From Gordonia zhaorongruii (GTDB taxonomy: Bacteria > Actinomycetota > Actinomycetes > Mycobacteriales > Mycobacteriaceae), in contig NZ_CP041763.1 of the NCBI RefSeq assembly GCF_007559005.1, positions 3,132,463-3,196,462 on the forward strand: a stretch of DNA of 64,000 nucleotides. Reading direction: 5' to 3'. This document shows positions 24,753 to 33,105 of the stretch, one piece after another. Positions within the stretch are counted from its first letter, which is position 1; each line of letters opens with the position of its first letter. The translations under genes were made by a program, and so were the position numbers. The notes beneath the pieces are model-generated. The model was given only the letters and a program-made list of their open reading frames with translations, made no database searches and was not told the DNA's origin.

Positions 24753-27299
24753 ATGCCCGAACGGACAGACGAGGCGGCGGCGCGAACGGAAACGACTCAG
24801 CGGCACGACGTGCAGATGATCGAGGTGCGCGGTGCCCGCGTCCACAATCTGCAGAACATCGACGTCGACGTGCCCTTGGGCATGCTCGTCGGCATCGCCG
24901 GAGTATCGGGTTCGGGCAAGTCGTCGCTCGCGATGGGAGTGCTCTACGCAGAGGGCGCGCGACGGTACATCGAGGCACTATCGACATACACCCGTCGTCG
25001 CATGGGGCAGGCACCCCGCGCCGACGTCGATCGGGTTCGCCATGTTCCCGCGGCGCTCGCGCTGCGCCAACGGCCCAGTGTGCCCGGCATCCGTTCGACC
25101 TTCGGAACCTCGACGGAACTGCTGAACGTGATCCGTCTCGTGTTCTCCAGACTCGGTTCGCACGTATGCCCGAACGGCCACCGGAACCCGCCGACGGTGA
25201 ACGTCGCCGCCGAGGAGTCGATCACCTGCCGGACCTGCGCGACCGTCTTCGACCCTCCGGGAGCGGAGGACCTCGCGTTCAACTCCGGAGGTGCGTGCCC
25301 CGTTTGCACCGGTACGGGCACGGTGCGCGAGGTGAACGACGCGACGCTCATCCGCGACGACGGCATGACGATCGACGACGGCGCCATCATCCCCTGGCAG
25401 ATGTTCGGGTTCAACGTGCAACCGCAGATCGCCCGCGAGTTCGGAGTCCGAACCGACGTGCCGTGGCGCGAACTGCGCGACTGGGAGAAGGAGATCGTCC
25501 TCGACGGCCCCGAGGAGAAGAAGCACATCACCTTCGCCTCCAAGAAGGGGATCCACGACCTGGACTTCACGTTCCGCAACGCGAGGCTCACCGTCACCGA
25601 GGAGCTCAAACGCGCAGTGGACGAGAAGCGGCTCGCACGCGTCGACCGGTTCCTGACCGAGCGCACCTGTCCCGCCTGCCGCGGCACCCGCCTGTCTCCC
25701 GCCGCCCTCGCCCCTCGGATAGGCGAACTGAATCTCGCCGAGGTCACCGAGATGACCCTCGACGACGTCTCCGCATGGGCGGCGACGGTCGCAACCACCG
25801 CACCGCAGGAGATGCGGCCGATGGCCGAACGACTCATCGAAGCCCTGCTGGGTACGTCACGACGCCTTCTCGATCTGGGTCTCGGCTACCTCTCACTGGA
25901 TCGCGCCGGATCGACGCTCTCCACCGGAGAGCGGCAGCGCGTGCAGCTGGCCCGCGCGGTGCGCAACGAGACGACCGGCGTCCTGTACGTGCTCGACGAG
26001 CCGTCCATCGGCCTGCATCCCTCCAACATCACCGGGCTGCAAGGAGTGATCGACGACCTGCTGGCCGAGGGCAATTCGGTGGTGATGGTCGACCACGATC
26101 CGCTCGTCCTTCGCAGGGCTGACCACCTGATCGAGATCGGACCGGGATCCGGCCGCGACGGCGGCACCGTCGTCGCCACGGGCACTGCGGCTCAACTCGA
26201 CGCCGATCCGAACTCGCTGATCGGCGGGTACCTCTCGGGTCGGGAGCAGGTCCTCGTGCGCACACCCACCGAGCCGGAGCGTGTCTTCGACCAGGGCGCG
26301 ATCCGATTGCGCACCACGCCACTGCACACCGTGCATGCCCTGGACGTCGAGATTCCGCGCGGACGGTTCACGACCGTCACCGGCGTCTCCGGGTCGGGCA
26401 AGAGCACGCTCATCCTCGACAGTCTGATTCCGGCACTGCGGGCCGACGGCGACGCTGCACGTCCTGAGCACATCGTCTCGTTCGACGCAGACGGCATCGA
26501 GCGGGTGAACGTCGTAGACGCCACCCCGATCGGCATCAACGTGCGCTCCACCGTCGCGACCTACTCCGGAATCCTCGACGAGCTTCGCCGCGCCTACGCC
26601 CGCATCGGTTCCGCGAAGGCCGCCGGCCTCACCGCTTCGGACTTCTCGTACAACACCGGATCGCTGAAGTGCCCGCGCTGCGAGGGTACCGGTGAGATCA
26701 CGCTCGACGTCCAGTTCCTTCCCGACGTGACCATCACCTGCTCCGCTTGCGACGGCCACCGATACGGGCCCGACGCGCACGAGCATCGACGACCTTCCGC
26801 GACCGGGCGGGACGACCATGCACTGCCCGAACTGCTGGCCATGACGGTCAGCGAAGCGCTTGAGCACGTCGGCGACCTGAAGAAGGTGCGCGTCCGATTG
26901 GAAGCGCTGCGGGACGTCGGTCTCGGCTACCTCACGCTCGCCGAAGCCACTCCGTCCCTGTCCGGCGGCGAGGCGCAGCGGCTCAAACTCGTCCGTGAAC
27001 TCGACCGGCGGCAGTCTCAGACGCTCTTCGCATTCGACGAGCCGACCGTCGGCCTCCACCCGCTGGATGTGGCCGTGCTCATCGGCGTGCTCCAACGCCT
27101 CGTCGACCAGGGCGGCACGGTTGTCGTCATCGAGCACGACCTCGACATGATCGCGAACTCCGATCACATCATCGACATGGGGCCGGGTGGTGGCGCCGCC
27201 GGCGGGCGCATCGTCGCCACCGGACCTCCTGGGGAGGTCGCCGGGGACGAGGAGAGCATCACAGGCGGCTACCTGGCCGAGCATGTGGGGCGGGCGTGA
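24753..27299 (+). CDS. UvrA-like ABC ATPase (short, class II-type)
   Basis: The protein is 848 residues, about 100 shorter than housekeeping UvrA. It has two ABC units: Walker A GVSGSGKSS at 50-58 and GVSGSGKST at 544-552; signatures LSTGERQRVQLARA near 389 and LSGGEAQRLKLVREL near 736. Zinc-finger pairs are CPNGH...CRTC, CPVCTGTG, CPACRGTRLS and CPRCEGTG...CSACDGH. The region between the first Walker A and the first zinc finger is shortened, consistent with loss of the UvrB-binding domain seen in UvrA2/drug-resistance UvrA-like proteins. It may bind damaged DNA or protect from DNA-intercalating drugs; it is not the main excinuclease subunit. It is a single gene. Confidence 0.85.
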   Translation: MPERTDEAAARTETTQRHDVQMIEVRGARVHNLQNIDVDVPLGMLVGIAGVSGSGKSSLAMGVLYAEGARRYIEALSTYTRRRMGQAPRADVDRVRHVPAALALRQRPSVPGIRSTFGTSTELLNVIRLVFSRLGSHVCPNGHRNPPTVNVAAEESITCRTCATVFDPPGAEDLAFNSGGACPVCTGTGTVREVNDATLIRDDGMTIDDGAIIPWQMFGFNVQPQIAREFGVRTDVPWRELRDWEKEIVLDGPEEKKHITFASKKGIHDLDFTFRNARLTVTEELKRAVDEKRLARVDRFLTERTCPACRGTRLSPAALAPRIGELNLAEVTEMTLDDVSAWAATVATTAPQEMRPMAERLIEALLGTSRRLLDLGLGYLSLDRAGSTLSTGERQRVQLARAVRNETTGVLYVLDEPSIGLHPSNITGLQGVIDDLLAEGNSVVMVDHDPLVLRRADHLIEIGPGSGRDGGTVVATGTAAQLDADPNSLIGGYLSGREQVLVRTPTEPERVFDQGAIRLRTTPLHTVHALDVEIPRGRFTTVTGVSGSGKSTLILDSLIPALRADGDAARPEHIVSFDADGIERVNVVDATPIGINVRSTVATYSGILDELRRAYARIGSAKAAGLTASDFSYNTGSLKCPRCEGTGEITLDVQFLPDVTITCSACDGHRYGPDAHEHRRPSATGRDDHALPELLAMTVSEALEHVGDLKKVRVRLEALRDVGLGYLTLAEATPSLSGGEAQRLKLVRELDRRQSQTLFAFDEPTVGLHPLDVAVLIGVLQRLVDQGGTVVVIEHDLDMIANSDHIIDMGPGGGAAGGRIVATGPPGEVAGDEESITGGYLAEHVGRA

Positions 27300-27492
27300 T
27301 GTCCGTCCCCTCGGTGGTCAGACGAGACCAGTAGTGGGTGCCGCGCCGATCTTCTCGATGAGTCTCCGGCTGGCCGGGAGCGCTCTGCTCCGGCCGGAGT
27401 CATCACGTCTCGATAGCGCCCGGGGCGATGGCCAGGCAGGAGAAACCGGCGTAGAGTCACCTGCCCGCACCCAACATGAGACAGGGAATGCC

Positions 27493-27723
27493 ATGAGTCC
27501 CAGATTCGCCGTAGGGATCGCGGCTTCGGTAGCCGCCACAGCATTGAGCATCTTGCCACCCGGGGCAGCGTCGGCGAGTTCGACGGCCCCCGCCACACCG
27601 ACGGCGGGGTGCTACGGGACGTGGTGCCTGATCGGAATCGACATGGAGCGGTGTCAGCGGCAGCTCGACGCCTGGCCCGCGTATGGTCTCGTACCCGTGA
27701 AATGCCTGCCGTTCTCGCTGTGA
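27493..27723 (+). CDS. Small secreted cysteine-containing protein
   Basis: The 76-residue protein has a Sec signal peptide (residues ~1-31, cleavage near ASA-SS). The mature ~45 residues contain four cysteines (GCYGTWCLI, MERCQRQL, VKCLPFSL), enough for two disulfides. No family is recognised. The ATG at 27493 is preceded by an AGGG-like site. Function is unknown; it could be an envelope peptide or a secreted inhibitor. The gap between it and the UvrA-like gene (27300-27492) shows nothing else. Confidence 0.6.
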   Translation: MSPRFAVGIAASVAATALSILPPGAASASSTAPATPTAGCYGTWCLIGIDMERCQRQLDAWPAYGLVPVKCLPFSL

Positions 27724-27955
27724 CGGAGCATCGCGCGACCACCCGACGCGGCCGATGATCTCAACCACCTACCCATGCGGCAGTCCCACGGCGGAGTAGT
27801 CCCGTTCGCGACAGTGAGCTCTCGTCTCAGCGACTCAGTAGGCGACCAAGAGTGGAAACCAACCGTAGGTCAGCTCAGGTTGCTGCTCCACAGCTCAGAT
27901 CCGTCGCGGCAATCGGCGGGTGGCCAGCCCGGCGGCCTCGCATGATGATGGTGTT

Positions 27956-28822
27956 GTGAGAATTCGTGGACCGATTTCCGTGGCCGCTGCTGTCGCCAGC
28001 CTGATATTTGCGGCTACACCTAGCGAGGCACACGCGTCCATGGCGGGGGTGAATGACTGGGATTGCACTGTGCGGTCGGGGACGCGGCCAGTGGTGCTCC
28101 TGCACGGCAGCTGGTCCAACAGCGCAAAAACATGGTCCACGCTGGCAGGTGACCTGCGATCGCAGGGACGGTGCGTATACGCGCCGAACTACGGGGGCGA
28201 CGGCGGGCGCAGTCTCGCGGGCCGGATCCCCGGCGTGTATGCGACCGCACCGATCCCCCAGTCATCGCGCGAGGTCGGCCGCTTCGTCGACCGGGTGCGG
28301 ACAGCCACCGGCGCAGCGACTGTGGACGTAGTAGGGCATTCGCAGGGTGGGGTTGTTGGCCTCTACTACCTCAAGCACGGCGGGAGCTGGAAGGTGCACG
28401 ACTTGGTGGCGATAGCATCGGCATTCCGGGGTGTGACCCTCCGCGGACTGAGCGACCTGGTGCGGGGTTTACAAGGTGCTGGTGTTGATCCCTTGCCGGG
28501 CGCGTCGACTGTGCTCGGTCGGGTTGCCGGCGATCGGCTGGCGGGGTCTCCCCTGCTGCGGAAGCTGAACGCATCAATCGCCTACCCCCGGGGCCGGATC
28601 ACGACGATCTCCTCGCGGGCCGATGCACTCAATCACGACGTGACCCGCACCCAACTACCGAGGTCACCGTACGTCGACAACCTGGTCGTGCAGGACCGGT
28701 GCGCCGGGGAGCAGTCAGCGCATTCTGAGCTCCCTCATTCGCCAGTTGTCGGCGATATGGTCTCTGCGGCGCTCGCGGCGAGAGCTCCCGACTCGGTCGA
28801 GTGCAAGCCTGTACGCCGATGA
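27956..28822 (+). CDS. Secreted alpha/beta-hydrolase lipase
   Basis: The protein is about 288 residues with an N-terminal signal peptide (GPISVAAAVASLIFAATPSE, cleavage near AHAS). The lipase core has the oxyanion strand RPVVLLHGSWSNSAKTW and the nucleophile elbow VVGHSQGGVV near residue 128. Candidates for the Asp and His of the triad are in the last third (SSRADALNHDV; SAHSELPHSPVVGDMV). It resembles the class 2 / Streptomyces-type extracellular lipase family. The GTG at 27956 gives the best signal peptide; another GTG at 27920 is possible. Substrates are probably short to medium acyl glycerides or esters. Confidence 0.83.
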   Translation: MRIRGPISVAAAVASLIFAATPSEAHASMAGVNDWDCTVRSGTRPVVLLHGSWSNSAKTWSTLAGDLRSQGRCVYAPNYGGDGGRSLAGRIPGVYATAPIPQSSREVGRFVDRVRTATGAATVDVVGHSQGGVVGLYYLKHGGSWKVHDLVAIASAFRGVTLRGLSDLVRGLQGAGVDPLPGASTVLGRVAGDRLAGSPLLRKLNASIAYPRGRITTISSRADALNHDVTRTQLPRSPYVDNLVVQDRCAGEQSAHSELPHSPVVGDMVSAALAARAPDSVECKPVRR

Positions 28823-28893
28823 CCGGTTCGCGGTGGACAGTCACTTACAGTGATGCATTCCGATACGGATTTAGTCGTGCATTTCACTGTGCG

Positions 28894-28920
28894 TTTCATA
28901 GGTAGTTTGCGTGCTACAAT
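28894..28920 (+). promoter_or_regulatory. Candidate promoter of the HTH/helical-bundle pair
   Basis: TACAAT at 28915-28920 is a good -10 hexamer, 35 bp before the next ATG. TTTCAT at 28894-28899 is a weak -35, 15 bp away. GTAG...CTAC around it may be an operator. The stretch is richer in A/T than its surroundings. Confidence 0.5.
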
Positions 28921-28955
28921 TCCTTCTACCAGCCCGTTCGGCCCAAGGAGGAACC

Positions 28956-29351
28956 ATGACCGTCGCTGTCAGGAAGACCGACCTGGACGCCCATAACCGG
29001 GCCATCAAGATGAGTGACGCTGAACTGGCCTCTGCTACCCGCGAGATGCTTGGCGCCAAGCTCACCGCCTACCTCGGTGGCGTGAAGAACACCCGAACGG
29101 TCAGCCAGTGGGCAGACGGGGTCGTCCAGATCCGCAACAGTAATGCCCGCGGCCGGCTCGTCCTGGCCTACCGTGTTGCCATCTTGATCAGCGAACGGGA
29201 TTCGGCTCGGGTGGCGCAGTCCTGGTTCCAGGGTATGAACCCCATGCTCGACGATCAGGCGCCTGCCCGCGTTCTCGTGAACGCCGACCCCGCCGGTAAG
29301 GATGCTGCACACGTGCTAACCGCAGCCCGCCAGTTCGCTGCCGTCGGCTGA
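28956..29351 (+). CDS. Small HTH protein resembling Xre/MbcA-type antitoxins
   Basis: The protein is 131 residues. It has a helical N-terminal segment with a possible HTH (LTAYLGGVKNTRTVSQWADG) and a C-terminal part (VLAYRVAILISERDSARVAQ, then SWFQGMNPMLDDQAPARVLV) that resembles the Xre/MbcA/ParS toxin-binding domain with its W-x-NP-xLDD-xAP-x-xL pattern. The ribosome site AAGGAGG is perfect. A 134-residue partner gene starts 8 nt after its stop. If it is an antitoxin, the partner is not the usual RES toxin. Family assignment is moderate. Confidence 0.6.
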   Translation: MTVAVRKTDLDAHNRAIKMSDAELASATREMLGAKLTAYLGGVKNTRTVSQWADGVVQIRNSNARGRLVLAYRVAILISERDSARVAQSWFQGMNPMLDDQAPARVLVNADPAGKDAAHVLTAARQFAAVG

Positions 29352-29359
29352 GCCACCCC

Positions 29360-29764
29360 GTGCCTCGCATCCTCGCCTCAACCCGCGGGCCGCTGTCGGT
29401 AGCGGATGTCGACCCCACCGCCGCAGCACGATCCAACGCCACACTCGCCCTCGGGCTCCTCAACGGCATCGCAACCGACATGACCGCCCATGCCCCGGAC
29501 GCCGCGAAATCATTTGCCACCCAACAGACCTCACACCGACAGCGCCTCGATCACATCGGCGGCACACCGGGCTCTAGCGACGAGATGACCCACGCACGCG
29601 GACAACTCCTCGCAACAACCATGGACGCCGCCGTTACGCTCTACCGGGCCACCGGATCACGAGCAGCCATCGCCTCGAGCACCGCTGCCCGCCGTCTCCG
29701 CGAAGCAGCCTTCGTCCAAATCGCAGCCACCAGCCGGGACGAACGCGACACTGCCGACCAATAG
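29360..29764 (+). CDS. Small all-helical protein, partner of the HTH gene
   Basis: The 134-residue protein starts with GTG and is predicted helical after about residue 18. The stretch LLATTMDAAVTLYRATGSRA, then IASSTAARRLREAAF, resembles the last helices of acyl-CoA dehydrogenases (LYRAAGSSA...SSPLQRxxRD), so it may be a free-standing C-terminal four-helix bundle of that fold. It has no catalytic or FAD residues. It is coupled to the HTH gene (8-nt gap) and its stop is one nucleotide from the convergent dnaB stop. Function is unknown. Confidence 0.62.
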   Translation: MPRILASTRGPLSVADVDPTAAARSNATLALGLLNGIATDMTAHAPDAAKSFATQQTSHRQRLDHIGGTPGSSDEMTHARGQLLATTMDAAVTLYRATGSRAAIASSTAARRLREAAFVQIAATSRDERDTADQ

Positions 29765-29765
29765 G

Positions 29766-31979
29766 TCAGCCCCGCGCCATGTCCACGAACTTCGACAGGT
29801 GAAGCTGATGGGCGACGGTGATCGTCGCCGTCGGACCGTTGCGGTGCTTGCCGAGAATGATGTCGGCCTCACCGGCACGCGGGTCGTCGCGCTCGATGGA
29901 GTCCGGTCGGTGCAGCAGGATGACCATGTCGGCGTCCTGCTCGAGCGAACCCGACTCACGGAGGTCGGAGACCTGCGGCTTCTTGTCCGTACGCTGCTCG
30001 GGACCACGGTTCAGCTGACTGATCGCGACCACCGGAACTTCGAGTTCCTTGGCGAGCAGCTTGAGTGACCGCGAGAACTCCGAGACCTCCTGCTGACGGG
30101 ACTCGACCTTCTTGCCCGACGTCATCAGCTGCAGGTAGTCGACCACGACGAGCTTCAGGTCATGACGCTGTTTGAGGCGACGCGCCTTGGCACGGATCTC
30201 CATCATCGTCAGGTTCGGCGAGTCATCGATGAACAGCGGAGCATCGGTGATCTCGCCCATCCGCCGCGCCAACCTGCTCCAGTCGTCGTCGCTCATATTG
30301 CCCGAGCGCATATCGCCGAGCTTGACCTTCGCCTCTGCCGACAGCAGTCGCATGACGATCTCGGTCTTGCTCATCTCCAACGAGAACATCGCGCCGGTCA
30401 GGCCGTTGTGGATGGCCGCCGAGCGCAACCAGTCCATCGCGAGCGTCGAGTTGTGCGTCGGCACCATCGCCTCGCCCGCCAGGTACAGATGCTCGGGATT
30501 GTCGACCTGCACGCACCGGACCGGCACGCTCGGCACCGACCGCACCGACACGACGAGGCGCGAGCGCACCTGAGTGCGGAGCTCCTTGTGGCGCTGCATC
30601 TTCTCGTGCACCGTGAACACATCGTCCGAGGCAGCGAGGCGGACCCACCCGCTGCTCGCGCGACGGAAGGTGTAGCCGAGGCTGGCCGCCAGGTCACCGA
30701 CGATGCCGGACATGTGGCTGGTGGCAGCGGGTACCGTGATCCAGCCATCGTCGTCCACACGTGCGCGCGAATCGAGGATGCCTGCGAGCAGCGCGCGACG
30801 CTGACCGATCGATCCGCGCAGGTACTCGCGAGGGATCCGGCCACCGAGGTCGGCCATCAACGTCATCACGTCGACGGGGCCTTCCTCCTCGATGCGCATG
30901 CCGATCTCGGGGTCGTCGTACGCCATACCCGCCAACGCGCCCACCGTGTACGGGCCGTACGCGAACGGACGGCGCGGCAACGCGACCGGCTCAGCGTTCG
31001 GGACGGTGGCACGTCCCGCGTACAGCTGCAGCGAGTCGGTGCTCAGCACTTCCCGACGGCCGTCCACATCGGCGACCCACTGGTGCTGCTGATCGGCCAC
31101 CAGAGCGCTGCCGTCGTCGAACTCGATCTCGTAGCAGGGACGGTGCGTCATAACCTCGGTCGCCGCGATCACGCGGGTCGGCCGACCGTCGGCGCCGAGC
31201 AGGCGATCCCCCTCGGCGACCTTGCCCATCGTCGTCCAGCCGTCCGGCGTGGGCAACGGGGTATCGAGGGCCAGCGCCTTGCCCACACCCGGGCGGGCGG
31301 CGACGATGATCATCTGGCCCGGGTGCAGACCGTTGGTCACCTTGTCGAAATCGGCGAATCCGGTGGGCACGCCGAGCGAGAGTCCGCCCCGCGACGCGAT
31401 GGAATCCAGCTCGTCCAGCGTCGGCTGCAGGAGCTCTTCGAGGACCACGTAGTCTTCCGCCGTCCGGCGCTCGGTGACCTCGTACACCTCAGCCTGCGCA
31501 CGGTCGACGACCTCGGCGACGTCCTGGCCGCCGTCACCGGCATAGCCGTACTGAACGATGCGCGTTCCGGCCTCCACGAGGCGACGCAGAATGGCTTTCT
31601 CGCCGACGATCTCCGCGTAGTAGCCGGCGTTGGCCGCCGTCGGCACCGTCGAGATAAGAGTGTGGATGTACGGGGCGCCGCCGACCTTGCGCAGATCGCC
31701 GCGCCGCTCCAGTTCGGCCGCGACAGTCACCGCGTCCGCAGGCTCACCGCGTCCGTACAGTTCCAGAACCGCGTCGTACACCGCCTGATGCGCGGGCTTG
31801 TAGAAGTCCCCCGGACGGATCCGCTCCAGCACATCCGCCACGGCGTCCTTCGACAGCAGCATGCCACCCAGAACGGACTGCTCAGCCTGCAGATCCTGCG
31901 GGGGCTGACGGCCGTAGTCCTCGCGGGGCGGTCCACTAGGTGCCTCCGACTCAGGAATCGGCTCATCGATCGCCGTCAC
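29766..31979 (-). CDS. dnaB: Replicative DNA helicase DnaB with an intein
   Basis: DnaB is the hexameric ATP-dependent helicase that unwinds DNA at the fork. The 737-residue precursor consists of N-extein 1-234 (QPPQDLQAEQSVLGGMLLSK primase-binding domain; ARPGVGK Walker A at 228-234), an intein at 235-510, and C-extein 511-737 (STLAMDWLRSAA; Walker B LKLVVVDYLQLM; AISQLNRGPE; RESGSLEQDADMVILLHRPD). The spliced product is about 461 residues, the normal DnaB size. The GTG start follows GGAGGGGG. The gene keeps its Mycobacteriales position downstream of rplI but is separated from it by a secreted-protein gene and repeats. Confidence 0.97.
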   Translation of the reverse strand: MTAIDEPIPESEAPSGPPREDYGRQPPQDLQAEQSVLGGMLLSKDAVADVLERIRPGDFYKPAHQAVYDAVLELYGRGEPADAVTVAAELERRGDLRKVGGAPYIHTLISTVPTAANAGYYAEIVGEKAILRRLVEAGTRIVQYGYAGDGGQDVAEVVDRAQAEVYEVTERRTAEDYVVLEELLQPTLDELDSIASRGGLSLGVPTGFADFDKVTNGLHPGQMIIVAARPGVGKALALDTPLPTPDGWTTMGKVAEGDRLLGADGRPTRVIAATEVMTHRPCYEIEFDDGSALVADQQHQWVADVDGRREVLSTDSLQLYAGRATVPNAEPVALPRRPFAYGPYTVGALAGMAYDDPEIGMRIEEEGPVDVMTLMADLGGRIPREYLRGSIGQRRALLAGILDSRARVDDDGWITVPAATSHMSGIVGDLAASLGYTFRRASSGWVRLAASDDVFTVHEKMQRHKELRTQVRSRLVVSVRSVPSVPVRCVQVDNPEHLYLAGEAMVPTHNSTLAMDWLRSAAIHNGLTGAMFSLEMSKTEIVMRLLSAEAKVKLGDMRSGNMSDDDWSRLARRMGEITDAPLFIDDSPNLTMMEIRAKARRLKQRHDLKLVVVDYLQLMTSGKKVESRQQEVSEFSRSLKLLAKELEVPVVAISQLNRGPEQRTDKKPQVSDLRESGSLEQDADMVILLHRPDSIERDDPRAGEADIILGKHRNGPTATITVAHQLHLSKFVDMARG
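30450..31277 (-). other. Class 3-like intein in the DnaB Walker A motif, with decayed endonuclease
   Basis: The 276-residue insert interrupts GVGK/ST. It starts with Ala (ALALDTPLPTPDGW), so the usual position-1 nucleophile is absent, and ends VPTHN before Ser+1. It has the Trp/Cys/Thr set of class 3 inteins: Trp301 (QHQW), Cys489 (VRCVQVD) and Thr508 (PTHN), numbered in the precursor. The middle (IPREYLRGS, LLAGILDSRARVD) is the second half of a LAGLIDADG endonuclease in which the catalytic DTDG-like block has become DSRA, and the first half is missing. Splicing should work; homing should not. Confidence 0.85.
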
Positions 31980-32438
31980 CCGCGTCCCCCTCCGCAGTAG
32001 TACCTCGCCGACGATCCTGAGATCGCCTGCCTTCGCCCCTGGTTGCCGATCAACTAACTCGAACCTTCACAGAGGTTAGAGCCAGGCACCGACAGCGACA
32101 AACCGGGGCTGTGGACAACACTGTTAATAGCGTGTGGACAACTCAGCAACGTGCAAGACGACATGTGAACTGTCCTGTGGAGTCTCTGTGGAATGGCGCG
32201 AGATCCGTACGTCCCATTGCAGGTCACAGTGCATTTTACAATTCCCCAACAACCAGTTTCAGTTTCGTCGGCGTGTTGCGTTGCGCCACGCCCGGGACCG
32301 ACTGGACGAGGGGTTGAGACTCCCCGATCGGACGGACGAGGCACCAGCTGAGCGATGTGCCCGGCGGCCTCCAGAATGAAGTCGGCGTGAACACCGCAAA
32401 CCCGAGTCATCGCCCATGCGAAGTGGTCCAATGGAGCC
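31980..32438. other. dnaB upstream region with DnaA-box-like sites
   Basis: No gene is supported in these 459 bp. TGTGGACAA, the reverse complement of the actinobacterial DnaA box TTGTCCACA, occurs at 32110-32118 and 32133-32141. Two further TGTGGA cores are at 32176-32181 and 32187-32192. An A/T-richer stretch follows at about 32225-32270. The dnaB promoter must lie here on the minus strand; no clear hexamers could be assigned. Confidence 0.6.
32110..32141 (-). promoter_or_regulatory. Pair of DnaA-box-like sites
   Basis: Two identical 9-mers TGTGGACAA (32110-32118, 32133-32141) start 23 bp apart, in the same orientation, about 130 bp upstream of the dnaB start. They equal the complement of TTGTCCACA, a strong DnaA box in actinobacteria. 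They could let DnaA regulate dnaB or titrate DnaA. Confidence 0.65.
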
Positions 32439-33026
32439 GTGCGAGCCCTCAGAACCACACGTCCTCGGTTGGCGACGCTTCAGTGCGTCCTCGCCGCTGT
32501 GGTTGTCCTGATCTCCACCGTGTTCACAGCTGGGTCAGCCGGCGCGGCCCCAGAACGACCGATGGAGTTCGATTTCTCGCGCTACCAACCGGTGAACCCC
32601 GACCGGTACCGGTCCATCGCCTACCCCGACAACGGCAAGCACTTCTTCATCGCCGCCCGGCGCATCTGCCAGATCGGGGCCACACCCGGCAACGTCGCCT
32701 GCTCCGGCCACTCCGCGACAGCGCCACGCGGCGTACGCGGAGTCGCCATCACCGGTGACATGCAGGGGCCGCAATGGATTCCGCCGGGTACCACGTACAG
32801 GTTCGGGTCACGCGCAGGATTCCGGGCACCGGTGCTGAAGACCGGCACACGCGTGTCAGTCGGGAACACCACGTGCGCGGTCCCGCGACGCGGCGTGGTC
32901 GCGTGCTCGACGCCGAACCGGGCGTTCGCGCTCAACCGGGCCTGGCACCGCTTCTACTATCCGCGGGGGGACACCTCTCACAGCCGGAACCCGAAGTCGA
33001 GGTATCTGCCTGCGCACCTGCGGTAG
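32439..33026 (+). CDS. Secreted protein of unknown function
   Basis: The 195-residue protein begins with a basic arm and a Sec signal peptide (LATLQCVLAAVVVLISTVFT; cleavage near AGAAPER). The mature domain has four cysteines in two local pairs (RRICQIG...NVACSGH; NTTCAVP...VVACSTP). It has repeated short strands, and ends in NRAWHRFYYPRGD. This resembles small mycobacterial/Rhodococcus secreted proteins of unknown role. The GTG at 32439 follows GGAG closely. It is encoded opposite to dnaB and rplI and inserted between them, unlike M. tuberculosis. Confidence 0.72.
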   Translation: MRALRTTRPRLATLQCVLAAVVVLISTVFTAGSAGAAPERPMEFDFSRYQPVNPDRYRSIAYPDNGKHFFIAARRICQIGATPGNVACSGHSATAPRGVRGVAITGDMQGPQWIPPGTTYRFGSRAGFRAPVLKTGTRVSVGNTTCAVPRRGVVACSTPNRAFALNRAWHRFYYPRGDTSHSRNPKSRYLPAHLR

Positions 33027-33059
33027 GTGGCGGTTCGGGGTGTCTCATCTGGCAGAGCA

Positions 33060-33105
33060 GGTTTCGACTCGCGTCCTCGGCTGGCGCCTCGGTCGCGGCT
33101 CAACC
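33060..33105 (+). repeat. Dispersed 46-bp repeat, copy A
   Basis: This sequence matches 47836-47881 at 42 of 46 positions, beginning GGTTTCG and ending GTCGCGGCTCAACC. Both copies are intergenic and in the same orientation. The last ten bases (CGGCTCAACC) are also the start of the 27-bp tandem repeat unit that follows. It is probably a species-level interspersed repeat. Confidence 0.85.

Noticed and set aside
30162..32000. 612-residue frame opposite dnaB
   Set aside because: It is antisense to DnaB, including the intein, with biased His/Arg composition and no recognisable domain.
33040..33085. tRNA-like segment (GGCAGAGCAGGTTTCGACTC)
   Set aside because: It resembles a D-loop/T-loop fragment by eye, but no acceptor stem or anticodon arm can be formed, and the same words occur in the dispersed repeat at 47836.
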